A DNA stretch of 24,378 nucleotides, from positions 1-24,378 of the forward strand of contig PMCR01000144.1 in NCBI GenBank assembly GCA_003155465.1, read 5' to 3'. Below are positions 7,096-14,363 of the stretch, in pieces; the first letter of the stretch is position 1, and the number at the start of each line of letters is the position of its first letter. A program made the translations under genes and the position numbers. Under the pieces are notes generated by a model. The model had not been told where the DNA came from. It made no database searches and saw only the letters and a list, made by a program, of their open reading frames with translations. This DNA comes from Myxococcales bacterium. GTDB taxonomy: Bacteria > Myxococcota > Polyangia > Fen-1088.

Positions 7096-9210
7096 ATGGA
7101 CACAGAGAACGAGAGGCCCGCAACTCGCGTGGTCACCGGGCGAATCAAGGTGCATCCGGACGGCTACGGGTTCGTCGTGCCGGAGGACGGGTCAGAGGAC
7201 GTTCACGTGAACCGGCGCAGCCGCGACACGGCCATGGACAGCGATCGGGTCGAGGTCGAGTGGTGGGTGGGTCCGCGCGGGCTGGAGGGCCGGGTCACCC
7301 GCGTGATCGAACGCGGGCGGGGCAAGATCACGGGACAGATCGTCGCGGCGGGAGCAACCCTGCGTTTCCAGCCCGACGATCCGCGCATCACCGAGCCGGT
7401 GGTCCTGCGCGGCGGCGGCGCGCCGCCACGCCCGGGCTTGGCCGTAGTGGCCGAGATCGCGGCCTACCCTGCCCAGGCAGGCGCACCGCTGGAAGTGACG
7501 CTGCTCAAGGTGTTGGGACGGCCCGAAGATCCGCTCACCGAGGTGGAGAAGGTCCTGGCCTGCGGCGATATCGCGGACGAGTTCCCGGCCGAGGTGGCGC
7601 ATGCCGCGGACCAGATGCCGCGCAAGGTGGAGGACGCCGACCGGCGCGATCGCGCAGACCTGCGCGACGTGCCGTTCATGACCATCGATCCCGAGACGGC
7701 GCGCGACTTCGACGATGCCGTGGCTTTGCGGTCGATGCCGGGCGGCGTTCACCGCGTCTGGGTGGCGGTGGCGGACGTCTCGCACTACCTGCGCGAGGGC
7801 ACGGCTATCGACAAAGAAGCGCGCAGCCGCGGCTGCAGCCTGTACCTGCCCAATCGAGCCATCCCCATGCTGCCCGAAGCGCTCTCCGGCAACATCTGCT
7901 CGCTTCTCGCCGGGCAGGATCGCCTGGCCATGGTGGTGCGCATCGATTTCGACAATAGCCTCGCGGTGCGGGACCAGGACTTCTGCGCGGCCGTGATCCA
8001 TTCGCGCGCCCGCCTGGACTATCCCGGGGTAGCGGCCGCCCTGGCCGGCAAGGCGCAGGGCAAGTACAAGAAGTACGAACCGCTGCTGCCGGCCCTGCGC
8101 GCGCTGGATGCGCTGGCGCGCAAGCTGCGGGCGCGGCGCCAGCAGCTTGGCGCCCTGGACCTGGATCTGCCGCAGGTTGTGGTGGAACTGGACCGCGACG
8201 ATCCCGGGCTGGTGCGCGACATCCGACGCGCGCGCCGCGATCCGGGCGAGCGTCACGCCTACGCCATGATCGAGGAGTTCATGCTGGCCGCCAACATTGC
8301 GGTGGGCGAAAGCTTCCAAGCGCGCGACGAGCCCACCCTGTGGCGAATCCATCCCGCTCCCGACGCCGAGAAGATGCACAACTTCTCGGCCATGGCCGAG
8401 CGCTACGGCATCCAGGTCGACGAGGAGGAAGCCCGCACGCCCGCGGGTCTGGCTGCCGTGCTGAAGCGGCTACATGGCCACCCGGCGGAGAGGGCACTCT
8501 CCTTCCAGGCCCTGCGCTCGCTCAAGCAGGCCACCTATGACGGGACCAATGTGGGCCACTTCGGCCTCGCCGCGGCCGCCTACTTGCACTTCACCTCGCC
8601 GATTCGCCGCTATCCCGACGTGGTAGTGCACCGCCTGCTCAAGCGACGGCTGGCCAGCCTGGGCAAGCCGGCCGGTGGATTCCCGCCCCTTCAGAAAGGA
8701 CAAACCACCTCACCCGAGGAGCTGCAACGGATCGCCACCGAATCGTCCTTTGCCGAGCGCAAGGCCATGGAAGTGGAACGTGAGGTGGTCGACCTGTACC
8801 GTTCCTTCTTCATGCGCGATCGCGTGGGCGACGTGCTTGACGGCACCATCTCAGGGGTGGCCAGCTTCGGCGTGTTCGTGGCGGCGGACCAGCCCTTTGT
8901 CGAGGGGCTGGTGCGCACCGAACACCTTCTCCCCGACGATTTCTACGACTACGACGAGGTGGCCTGTCGCCTGGTGGGCCGGCGATCGGGCCGCACTTTC
9001 TCGCTTGGCGATTCGGTCAAGGTCGATGTCCTCTCCGCCAGTGTGGCGCGGCGGCAGGTGGACATGCGCCTGCACGGCGATCGGGAGCCAACCCGACGCG
9101 AGCCCCGTCGGAAGAGCGAGCGTCGAGAGAAAACCCGCCATCCGCAGGGAAAGCGTCCCGCCAAGGCGACGCCCGAGCACGGAAGCCGGGCCGGCAAGAG
9201 GCGGCGCTGA
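7096..9210 (+). CDS. rnr: Ribonuclease R (RNB/RNase II family 3'-5' exoribonuclease)
   Basis: 704 residues from the ATG at 7096. The N-terminal cold-shock OB fold is recognisable (GRIKVHPDGYGFVVPEDG). The RNB catalytic domain (about 190-530) carries TIDPETARDFDDAVAL with metal-binding D198, D204, D206 and D207, followed by VAVADVSHYLREGTAIDKEA and the R-G-x-S-x-Y-L-P-N-R and SPIRRYPD motifs. An S1 domain follows (about 576-658: GTISGVASFGVFV), then a Lys/Arg-rich tail. The protein degrades structured RNA 3'-5' in the cytoplasm. The frame is open back to 6850, but that part is the dispersed repeat, so I choose 7096, where family homology starts. GGGA lies 7 bases upstream. An SCP2-like gene follows three bases after the stop. 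Confidence 0.93.
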   Translation: MDTENERPATRVVTGRIKVHPDGYGFVVPEDGSEDVHVNRRSRDTAMDSDRVEVEWWVGPRGLEGRVTRVIERGRGKITGQIVAAGATLRFQPDDPRITEPVVLRGGGAPPRPGLAVVAEIAAYPAQAGAPLEVTLLKVLGRPEDPLTEVEKVLACGDIADEFPAEVAHAADQMPRKVEDADRRDRADLRDVPFMTIDPETARDFDDAVALRSMPGGVHRVWVAVADVSHYLREGTAIDKEARSRGCSLYLPNRAIPMLPEALSGNICSLLAGQDRLAMVVRIDFDNSLAVRDQDFCAAVIHSRARLDYPGVAAALAGKAQGKYKKYEPLLPALRALDALARKLRARRQQLGALDLDLPQVVVELDRDDPGLVRDIRRARRDPGERHAYAMIEEFMLAANIAVGESFQARDEPTLWRIHPAPDAEKMHNFSAMAERYGIQVDEEEARTPAGLAAVLKRLHGHPAERALSFQALRSLKQATYDGTNVGHFGLAAAAYLHFTSPIRRYPDVVVHRLLKRRLASLGKPAGGFPPLQKGQTTSPEELQRIATESSFAERKAMEVEREVVDLYRSFFMRDRVGDVLDGTISGVASFGVFVAADQPFVEGLVRTEHLLPDDFYDYDEVACRLVGRRSGRTFSLGDSVKVDVLSASVARRQVDMRLHGDREPTRREPRRKSERREKTRHPQGKRPAKATPEHGSRAGKRRR

Positions 9211-9213
9211 TAC

Positions 9214-9861
9214 GTGAGCGCGATGGGCCGGCCGCCTGCCGATATTCCGGCGAGCGAAATCATCGAATCCTGGCTCCCGCGCGCTCTTGCAGCAGCGCCT
9301 CGACGTCCGCCACCTGACAGCCCCTCGCTGCGGGTGACTCTTTCGGGTCAGGGCGGTGGCGAATGGGATCTTTGCGCCAATGAGGAAGCTCTCATCGTGA
9401 AGCGTCGTGAGCCGGGCCCGAGGCATCGGGCCAGCCCCGGTAGCGAGTCCAATGATCCTGACATCTGGCTCCGGCAGAGCGTGCCCGATTTTCTCGCCCT
9501 GTTTCACGACGAGGCCGACCTTCCCAGCCTCTTGCCGCCCGACACGGACGTGATGGATCTGGTATGCGTCGATGAGGGCAAACTCGCCATGCTGGCGCAG
9601 ATCGACGGCCGCATCAGCGTCGAGATCCACGGTCGCCGCCGGCGGCGCTGGACCATCGACGTCGCATTCGGCCCCTTAGGCATGCGTGCAGGCCGGCCGC
9701 GCAGCACCGTGCGGGTAGACAGCCACACCTGCGAGGAACTGGCAGAAGGCGCGCTCGCCCCGTTGCAGGCGCTGCTCGCCGGGCGCCTGCAGATCGAGGG
9801 CGATCGAGCCCTGGTCATGCAAGTGGTGATGCTGGTGGGCTCGGTTCGCAGAGTGGCCTGA
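9214..9861 (+). CDS. SCP2-like sterol/lipid-binding-fold protein, hypothetical
   Basis: 215 residues with no signal peptide. The N-terminus is Pro-rich. The C-terminal half matches the pattern of SCP2 sterol-carrier folds, with a late segment ALLAGRLQIEGDRALVMQVV in which G-x-L-x-I-x-G-D is typical. The match is by eye and weak in the middle. If right, it binds a lipid-like or hydrophobic ligand in the cytoplasm. Start is GTG 9214, three bases after the rnr stop; ATG 9223 is an alternative. Tight spacing implies translational coupling with rnr. It converges on the GH31 gene, leaving 16 bases between the stops. Confidence 0.55.
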   Translation: MSAMGRPPADIPASEIIESWLPRALAAAPRRPPPDSPSLRVTLSGQGGGEWDLCANEEALIVKRREPGPRHRASPGSESNDPDIWLRQSVPDFLALFHDEADLPSLLPPDTDVMDLVCVDEGKLAMLAQIDGRISVEIHGRRRRRWTIDVAFGPLGMRAGRPRSTVRVDSHTCEELAEGALAPLQALLAGRLQIEGDRALVMQVVMLVGSVRRVA

Positions 9862-9881
9862 CCACCGCATGCGGCCGTCAG
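9858..9881. terminator. Hairpin between convergent genes, overlapping both stop codons
   Basis: CTGAC (9858-9862) pairs with GTCAG (9877-9881), and CCG (9865-9867, inexact edges) pairs with CGG around a CATG loop after a 2x2 internal mismatch. The hairpin covers the TGA of the SCP2-like gene and the TGA of the GH31 gene. No T-tract follows on either strand, so it may act as a bidirectional roadblock and not as a classical terminator. Confidence 0.4.
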
Positions 9882-12541
9882 AAGATGCCGGCGGTACCGC
9901 TGATCTCCAGAGTCGTCGCTCCCGAATACGATACGGTCAGCAGCTTCTTGGCTGAATCGTAGGTGAAGTCGGTCGAGGCGAGCGCCACCCCGTTTCGCAC
10001 CACGCCGGTGCAGCCATTGCAGTACACCTCGAGTTTTCCGTTGGTCCCCAGGTCACCAAACTTGATGGTAGCCGTGCCGCCGGAAAGCGAGGAAGTGATG
10101 GCCTGCACGGCGGTCCCGGTATAGTAGTCAAATGAACTACTGCCGGTCGAAGCCAGGAAGACCTCGATTCGCAGATTTGCAGCCCAGTTCGCGGTCCAGT
10201 TGTTGTTGGACTGCAGGATATCGCCCCGCGGGATGATCGCCCCTTCCTTCACAAACAGCGGGATGGTCGCCAGCGGAGCGGAGGCGGTCACGCTCGCGCC
10301 GCCGGTAGAGATCGTCGCCTTGTCGTTGTAGTCGATCCACTTGCCGCCCGGCAGATACACCGAACGGCTGGTCGCGCCGGCGGTGGTCACGGGCGCCACC
10401 AGGATTTCTCCGCCGAACATGTACTGATTCCAGGTATCGAAGACGCTCGCATCGTCTGGAAATGCCAGGATCATGGCCCGCATGATGGGCATACCAGTCT
10501 GGGTGGCGTTGTAGGCGTAGGACCTGGTATAGGGGATCAGATCGTGATGCGCCTGGGTTTGGGCCGCGGCAATGTCAATCAATGCCTGATCGAAACTGGT
10601 CCAGACGGTTCGATTGGGTCCATTCAGCACTTCCATCATTGAGGTGTAAGCGTTGAATTCCAGCCACCGGGCGAGAAGTTCCTTGTTGGGGGTACCGTTG
10701 TACCCGCCCGCGTCCGAGCCGTATATCGGGAAGTTCATTGCGCCGGCTCTCAGCCCAATCTTGACTGAAGCGATCAATCCGGCGAAGCTGGCACTGGGAT
10801 CGCCGCTCCAATGGCCAGAGTACTGCCGAGTCTTGTCGTATAGATTTCTGGCAAACATCAGGAAGTCATTATCCTTGTATGTGGCCGCCATCCCCTCGAA
10901 CGATAGCTTGTGAAATAGGTAGACATTCTCGTTCTGTGCCGAATCCGGCATTTCCCCTTCTTCGCCCCGGTCGATCTTGTAGCCGCGCACACCCATCTTC
11001 ACAAAAGTGTCGAGCTTCGACTTGAACCAGCTATAGGCGTTGGGGATCCGCAGATCCGCTGCGGGCGAGTCGGTATAGGTGTTCACCGCGAAGTTGTAGT
11101 TGCTGGCCTTCGCCTCGGTCAGAAGTTGATTGAAGCACCGGTTGGCCGTCCAAAGGATCAACTTCATTCCCTTGGCATTCAGATCGCTGATCATCTGCGC
11201 GGGATCGGGAAATGTCTTGTCGAAATCCATATTGCCCCACGCCCCGGCCTTGCCGCCCTGACCCTGCGGGGTACTGTACGGCCGGTCAATCCACATGGCC
11301 GAGGCCGGCATCTTGTAGGACTGTAACTTCTCTGCATCCTTGAGCACTAGCGCCTGACTGCTGGTGACCCCCTGCGCCGCCCAATCGTTATGATGGTCAT
11401 CGCGCCACCAGATTGAATCAAAGGCCCAGGTCGGAGGCATGAAGGAAGGGCCGGCCAGGGTGTTATAGCGGCCCAGAATGTCCGCATAGGTGGGGCCGTA
11501 GATGATGTCATATTGCAATTGCGGGCTATCGAAGGCGAAGCTGGTCTTGCTGCTCACCGCGACCGTGTAGTGGCCTTTCGCCATCGATTCAGCGTAGATG
11601 CCGTACTTCTTGGAAGTCGCATAGAATGGGGCCCGTGCGCTGCTGTAGTTGATATCGGAATATGTCTGCAACCCCAGCAAGTCCTCATTCGCGCCCCGGT
11701 TGTCGAGGTTGCCGGAGGTGCCCAGGTGGTAGCCCCAGATTCCGTAGTAATGTTCGCCTTGGTCATTGAACTGCTCCTTGACATTCGTGACGGTGCCGCC
11801 ACTGTAGGTCAAGAGGACTTGCAGTACCTCCGGGCTGGTGAAGGTGAACTTGACGTGGGCCGTACTTGAGGCTCCGCCCACGGCCAGTGTCGCATCCAGG
11901 GTCGTGGCGGTCGTGGCAAATCCGCTGGCGCTGGCCGCGGAAGAGGCCGTGCCGCCAACCGTAAAGGTCGACGCCGACTGGGATACCAGGACCTCTCCGG
12001 AAGACTTCTCAGTGACTTTGTATGAGTATGGGTTGGCGGTCACTTCAAGCCGCATAGCCGTGGACTCCAGAACTGTGCCTGAACCCGTCTGTGTTGCCGT
12101 ATCAGGCGTAGCGACAGGGCCGGTGTCGCCCGCGCCTGGGCGATTGTCAGGCGCCGCATCGCGGGTGACGACCGGGCCGGTGTCACCTGTGCCCGGGCGA
12201 TTGTCGACCGCCGCGTCGCGCGTGACCACCGGGCCGGTGTCGCCCGCGACCGGGCGATCGTCTGCGGGCGCATCAGGCGTGACGACGGGGCCGGTGTCAC
12301 CCGTGCCCGAGCGATTGTCGACCGCCGCATCGGACGTGACAACAAGCCCATCCGTGGGTGTCACGGGGGCAAGGTCAGGCCTCGCATCGAGCTTGGGGAC
12401 GTTCGCCACATCGGTTGCAGCTGGGGAGCCGTCTGCGGTCGCCGGCGTTGCGTCCTTGTTGCTTCCTCCACTGCAGCCAGCGACGATGAACGGAGCCGCA
12501 AGGAGCACGAGGGCAAGAGAAGGTTGAACTAGCCTCGTCAT
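9878..12541 (-). CDS. Glycoside hydrolase family 31 lipoprotein (alpha-glycosidase)
   Basis: 887 residues. Signal peptide ends in I-V-A-G-C23, so it is an anchored lipoprotein. Residues 67-142 are four 19-residue repeats of the type VVTRDAAVDNRPGTGDTGP, a surface linker. A galactose-mutarotase-like N-domain (about 150-370) precedes the (beta/alpha)8 barrel, which contains MWIDRPYS..., then GYKIDRGE with the expected nucleophile D524 and HWSGDPSASF with the expected acid/base D581. A beta-sandwich C-terminal region follows. GH31 enzymes cleave alpha-glucosides or alpha-xylosides with retention; the substrate cannot be set from the sequence. The open frame extends to 12700, but ATG 12541 gives the signal peptide and has AGGA six bases upstream. 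Base composition is lower than its neighbours: 29 of 60 bases are G or C at 10861-10920. Confidence 0.87.
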   Translation of the reverse strand: MTRLVQPSLALVLLAAPFIVAGCSGGSNKDATPATADGSPAATDVANVPKLDARPDLAPVTPTDGLVVTSDAAVDNRSGTGDTGPVVTPDAPADDRPVAGDTGPVVTRDAAVDNRPGTGDTGPVVTRDAAPDNRPGAGDTGPVATPDTATQTGSGTVLESTAMRLEVTANPYSYKVTEKSSGEVLVSQSASTFTVGGTASSAASASGFATTATTLDATLAVGGASSTAHVKFTFTSPEVLQVLLTYSGGTVTNVKEQFNDQGEHYYGIWGYHLGTSGNLDNRGANEDLLGLQTYSDINYSSARAPFYATSKKYGIYAESMAKGHYTVAVSSKTSFAFDSPQLQYDIIYGPTYADILGRYNTLAGPSFMPPTWAFDSIWWRDDHHNDWAAQGVTSSQALVLKDAEKLQSYKMPASAMWIDRPYSTPQGQGGKAGAWGNMDFDKTFPDPAQMISDLNAKGMKLILWTANRCFNQLLTEAKASNYNFAVNTYTDSPAADLRIPNAYSWFKSKLDTFVKMGVRGYKIDRGEEGEMPDSAQNENVYLFHKLSFEGMAATYKDNDFLMFARNLYDKTRQYSGHWSGDPSASFAGLIASVKIGLRAGAMNFPIYGSDAGGYNGTPNKELLARWLEFNAYTSMMEVLNGPNRTVWTSFDQALIDIAAAQTQAHHDLIPYTRSYAYNATQTGMPIMRAMILAFPDDASVFDTWNQYMFGGEILVAPVTTAGATSRSVYLPGGKWIDYNDKATISTGGASVTASAPLATIPLFVKEGAIIPRGDILQSNNNWTANWAANLRIEVFLASTGSSSFDYYTGTAVQAITSSLSGGTATIKFGDLGTNGKLEVYCNGCTGVVRNGVALASTDFTYDSAKKLLTVSYSGATTLEISGTAGIF
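12116..12343 (-). repeat. Four 57-base tandem repeats encoding a 19-residue linker unit
   Basis: In-frame tandem repeat within the GH31 gene, encoding units of the form VVTRDAAVDNRPGTGDTGP with small substitutions such as DNRSGTG, DDRPVAG and DNRPGAG. Divergence between units suggests older duplications than the near-identical repeats in the CE12 gene. Confidence 0.8.
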
Positions 12542-12598
12542 TTCTGTTCCTTTCTGTCCGTGCGTCGGTCGGAGACCGAAACGCGCGAGGGAATGAGT

Positions 12599-12627
12599 AT
12601 TGTACTCACCCCGTGGTTCCTCGTCAC
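12599..12627 (-). promoter_or_regulatory. Candidate sigma-70-type promoter of the GH31 gene
   Basis: On the minus strand: GTGACG (12622-12627), a 17-base spacer, and TACAAT (12599-12604). Matches are 4 of 6 and 5 of 6 to the -35 and -10 consensus with ideal spacing. The leader would be about 50 bases with AGGA at 12548-12551 before the ATG. Confidence 0.5.
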
Positions 12628-12678
12628 CATCGGAGATGATGGGCCCCATCGATTTGCCTGCGCGGGAGTGGGCTCTTG

Positions 12679-12684
12679 TATACT
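12679..12684 (+). promoter_or_regulatory. Possible -10 element of the GT39-like gene
   Basis: TATACT on the plus strand, with TTGCCT 19 bases upstream (12654-12659). It lies 58 bases before the preferred ATG (12743) and back to back with the GH31 promoter. Spacing is long, so this is weak. Confidence 0.25.
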
Positions 12685-12742
12685 CCGCCGCACAATGCAA
12701 CCGAGGTCCACGGACGCAGCAAACTTCGCCAGCGAGGGGTTC

Positions 12743-14158
12743 ATGCCCACCCCTTGGATCGATCGCGTCCTATGGGGAATCGCGCTTGTGGCGATCGTCG
12801 GGCGGTTCTTGGCGCTCGACCACAGCCCGCCAGGGTTCTGGTTGGATGAGTTCCTGGCAGGCTTGCACCTGGGTTGCATGAGCCAAGCCGGACAGTCCGG
12901 CCACGGCGAGAAATGGCCGCTGTTCGTGCTGGGAGCCGGTGGGGGCTACTACACACCGGTGTTCCTGTATTTCGGCATGCTCTGGACCAAGCTCTTTGGT
13001 TTGTCCTTCACCTCCCTGCGGGCCATGGCGGCTTTGTTCGTCAGCATCACGATTGCCGGAATCTATCTCCTGGCCAAGCGGCTGGGAGGCCCGCGGGTCG
13101 CCCTCTGGGCCACGCTGCTGGCCAGCCTGTCTCCTTGGGCTTTCCAATTCTCACGCATCACCTGGGACCCGCCCCTGGCTCCGGCGTTCCTCATCTGGTG
13201 CTGCAATTTCTGGCTCTTGCGCCGTTCCTGGTTGGGCGGAATTCTTGCCGGGGCGATGTTTGCGGGCGCGCTCTACAGCTATCCGCCGACGCGAATCCAG
13301 GCGCCCCTGCTCTTCCTGGCTCTCTTCTTCCTGACCTGGGGCATGACCAATCGACGTTGGGTGCGGCTCGCTGGCTTCGCCGTCACGTCGGTGCTGCTGG
13401 TCATCCCGCTGCTCCGGTTCATGACGACGCCCCAATTCCTGGAGCGCAGCAGCGGCCTGGCGATCTTCTCGCACGGATATCTCGACCAGCACCGAGGGCA
13501 CCTGTATCCGATTCTGGCCTTTGTGAACATCTTTCTCGACAACTTGGCGTTGCATCTTCGACCGTCATTCCTGTTCTTCACCGGCGATCCCAACCTGCGC
13601 CACTCGACGCAGATGCTGGGTGAGCTTGGGCTACTGGACGACTTGGCCCTCCTGGTTGGAGTTCTTCTGCTCGCAAGTGCCATTCGCAATCGGGCCGCAC
13701 GCGGCGATGAATCGCGGCTATCGCCGAGCCTCGGCCAGATTTTCGCGCTGGCAGGCTCGGGGATCTTGGCCGGACTTGTTCCCGCCGCTCTCACCTGGGA
13801 GGGCTTGCCTCACGCCCTGCGCGCCATCGGAGCCTGGCCGTTTTTCTCCCTCTTGGGTGCGGGCCTGATCGCGCTGGCGGAGAAGCGCTGGCGGCTGGTC
13901 CGCGGGTTTGCGCTCGCGACCGCTTGCGCCCACATCTGCCTCTTCGGTTGGCTCTACTTCCGAGAGTATCCGCGAATTGCCGGTGAGGCCTTCAACAGCG
14001 ACTGGCGCAACTCGTTGACTGACATATCACGTCTGAGCCCAGAGGCCCGCTCCTCGTTCGCCCGCAACAATGGAGATTTGTTGCGCTTCTACATGATGCG
14101 CAGTGGGCGCTATGACTGTCTGCAGAGCGAAAAGGTGCGCGCCGACTGGGCTCGCTAG
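12743..14158 (+). CDS. GT39/ArnT-like (GT-C) polytopic membrane glycosyltransferase
   Basis: 471 residues with about ten hydrophobic helices. Just after the first helix is H-S-P-P-G-F-W-L-D35-E36, the acidic motif of the GT-C fold (protein O-mannosyltransferase / ArnT group), where the Asp serves catalysis. It is followed by the usual pattern of helices and the YSYPPTRIQAP loop. These enzymes transfer a sugar from a polyprenyl-phosphate donor to a lipid, glycan or protein on the outer face of the inner membrane; the acceptor is unknown. Start ATG 12743 has GAGGGG just upstream and places the first helix at the N-terminus; ATG 12695 (16 codons earlier) is the alternative. It is divergent from the GH31 gene and followed by a nested hairpin. 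Confidence 0.78.
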   Translation: MPTPWIDRVLWGIALVAIVGRFLALDHSPPGFWLDEFLAGLHLGCMSQAGQSGHGEKWPLFVLGAGGGYYTPVFLYFGMLWTKLFGLSFTSLRAMAALFVSITIAGIYLLAKRLGGPRVALWATLLASLSPWAFQFSRITWDPPLAPAFLIWCCNFWLLRRSWLGGILAGAMFAGALYSYPPTRIQAPLLFLALFFLTWGMTNRRWVRLAGFAVTSVLLVIPLLRFMTTPQFLERSSGLAIFSHGYLDQHRGHLYPILAFVNIFLDNLALHLRPSFLFFTGDPNLRHSTQMLGELGLLDDLALLVGVLLLASAIRNRAARGDESRLSPSLGQIFALAGSGILAGLVPAALTWEGLPHALRAIGAWPFFSLLGAGLIALAEKRWRLVRGFALATACAHICLFGWLYFREYPRIAGEAFNSDWRNSLTDISRLSPEARSSFARNNGDLLRFYMMRSGRYDCLQSEKVRADWAR

Positions 14159-14198
14159 ACGGGTGCGGAAGGTGCAACGCAGCGACCCAACGAGGATC

Positions 14199-14251
14199 GA
14201 GCCCGCCCATCGCGGCATCGTGCATGATGCCGAATAGCGCCGGGCGGGCTC
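14199..14251 (+). terminator. Strong nested hairpin after the GT39-like gene
   Basis: Outer stem GAGCCCGCCC (14199-14208) pairs perfectly with GGGCGGGCTC (14242-14251). Inside it, CGGCATC (14213-14219) pairs perfectly with GATGCCG (14226-14232) around the six-base loop GTGCAT. It starts 41 bases after the GT39-like stop and ends 113 bases before the preferred CE12 ATG. No T-run follows, so it may be an intrinsic-type terminator of the GC-rich kind, an mRNA-stabilising 3' end, or a leader element of the CE12 gene. Nothing else coding is seen in 14159-14363. Confidence 0.55.
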
Positions 14252-14363
14252 GCCATCCATCATCGCCGCCGCTGGAAGCCTGCATTTCGTGTGAAGCTTT
14301 GACGCGCGCGTGCCATCGAAAACCCTTGAGCTGCGGAACCTGAATGGATCAGAATGTTCAGTT

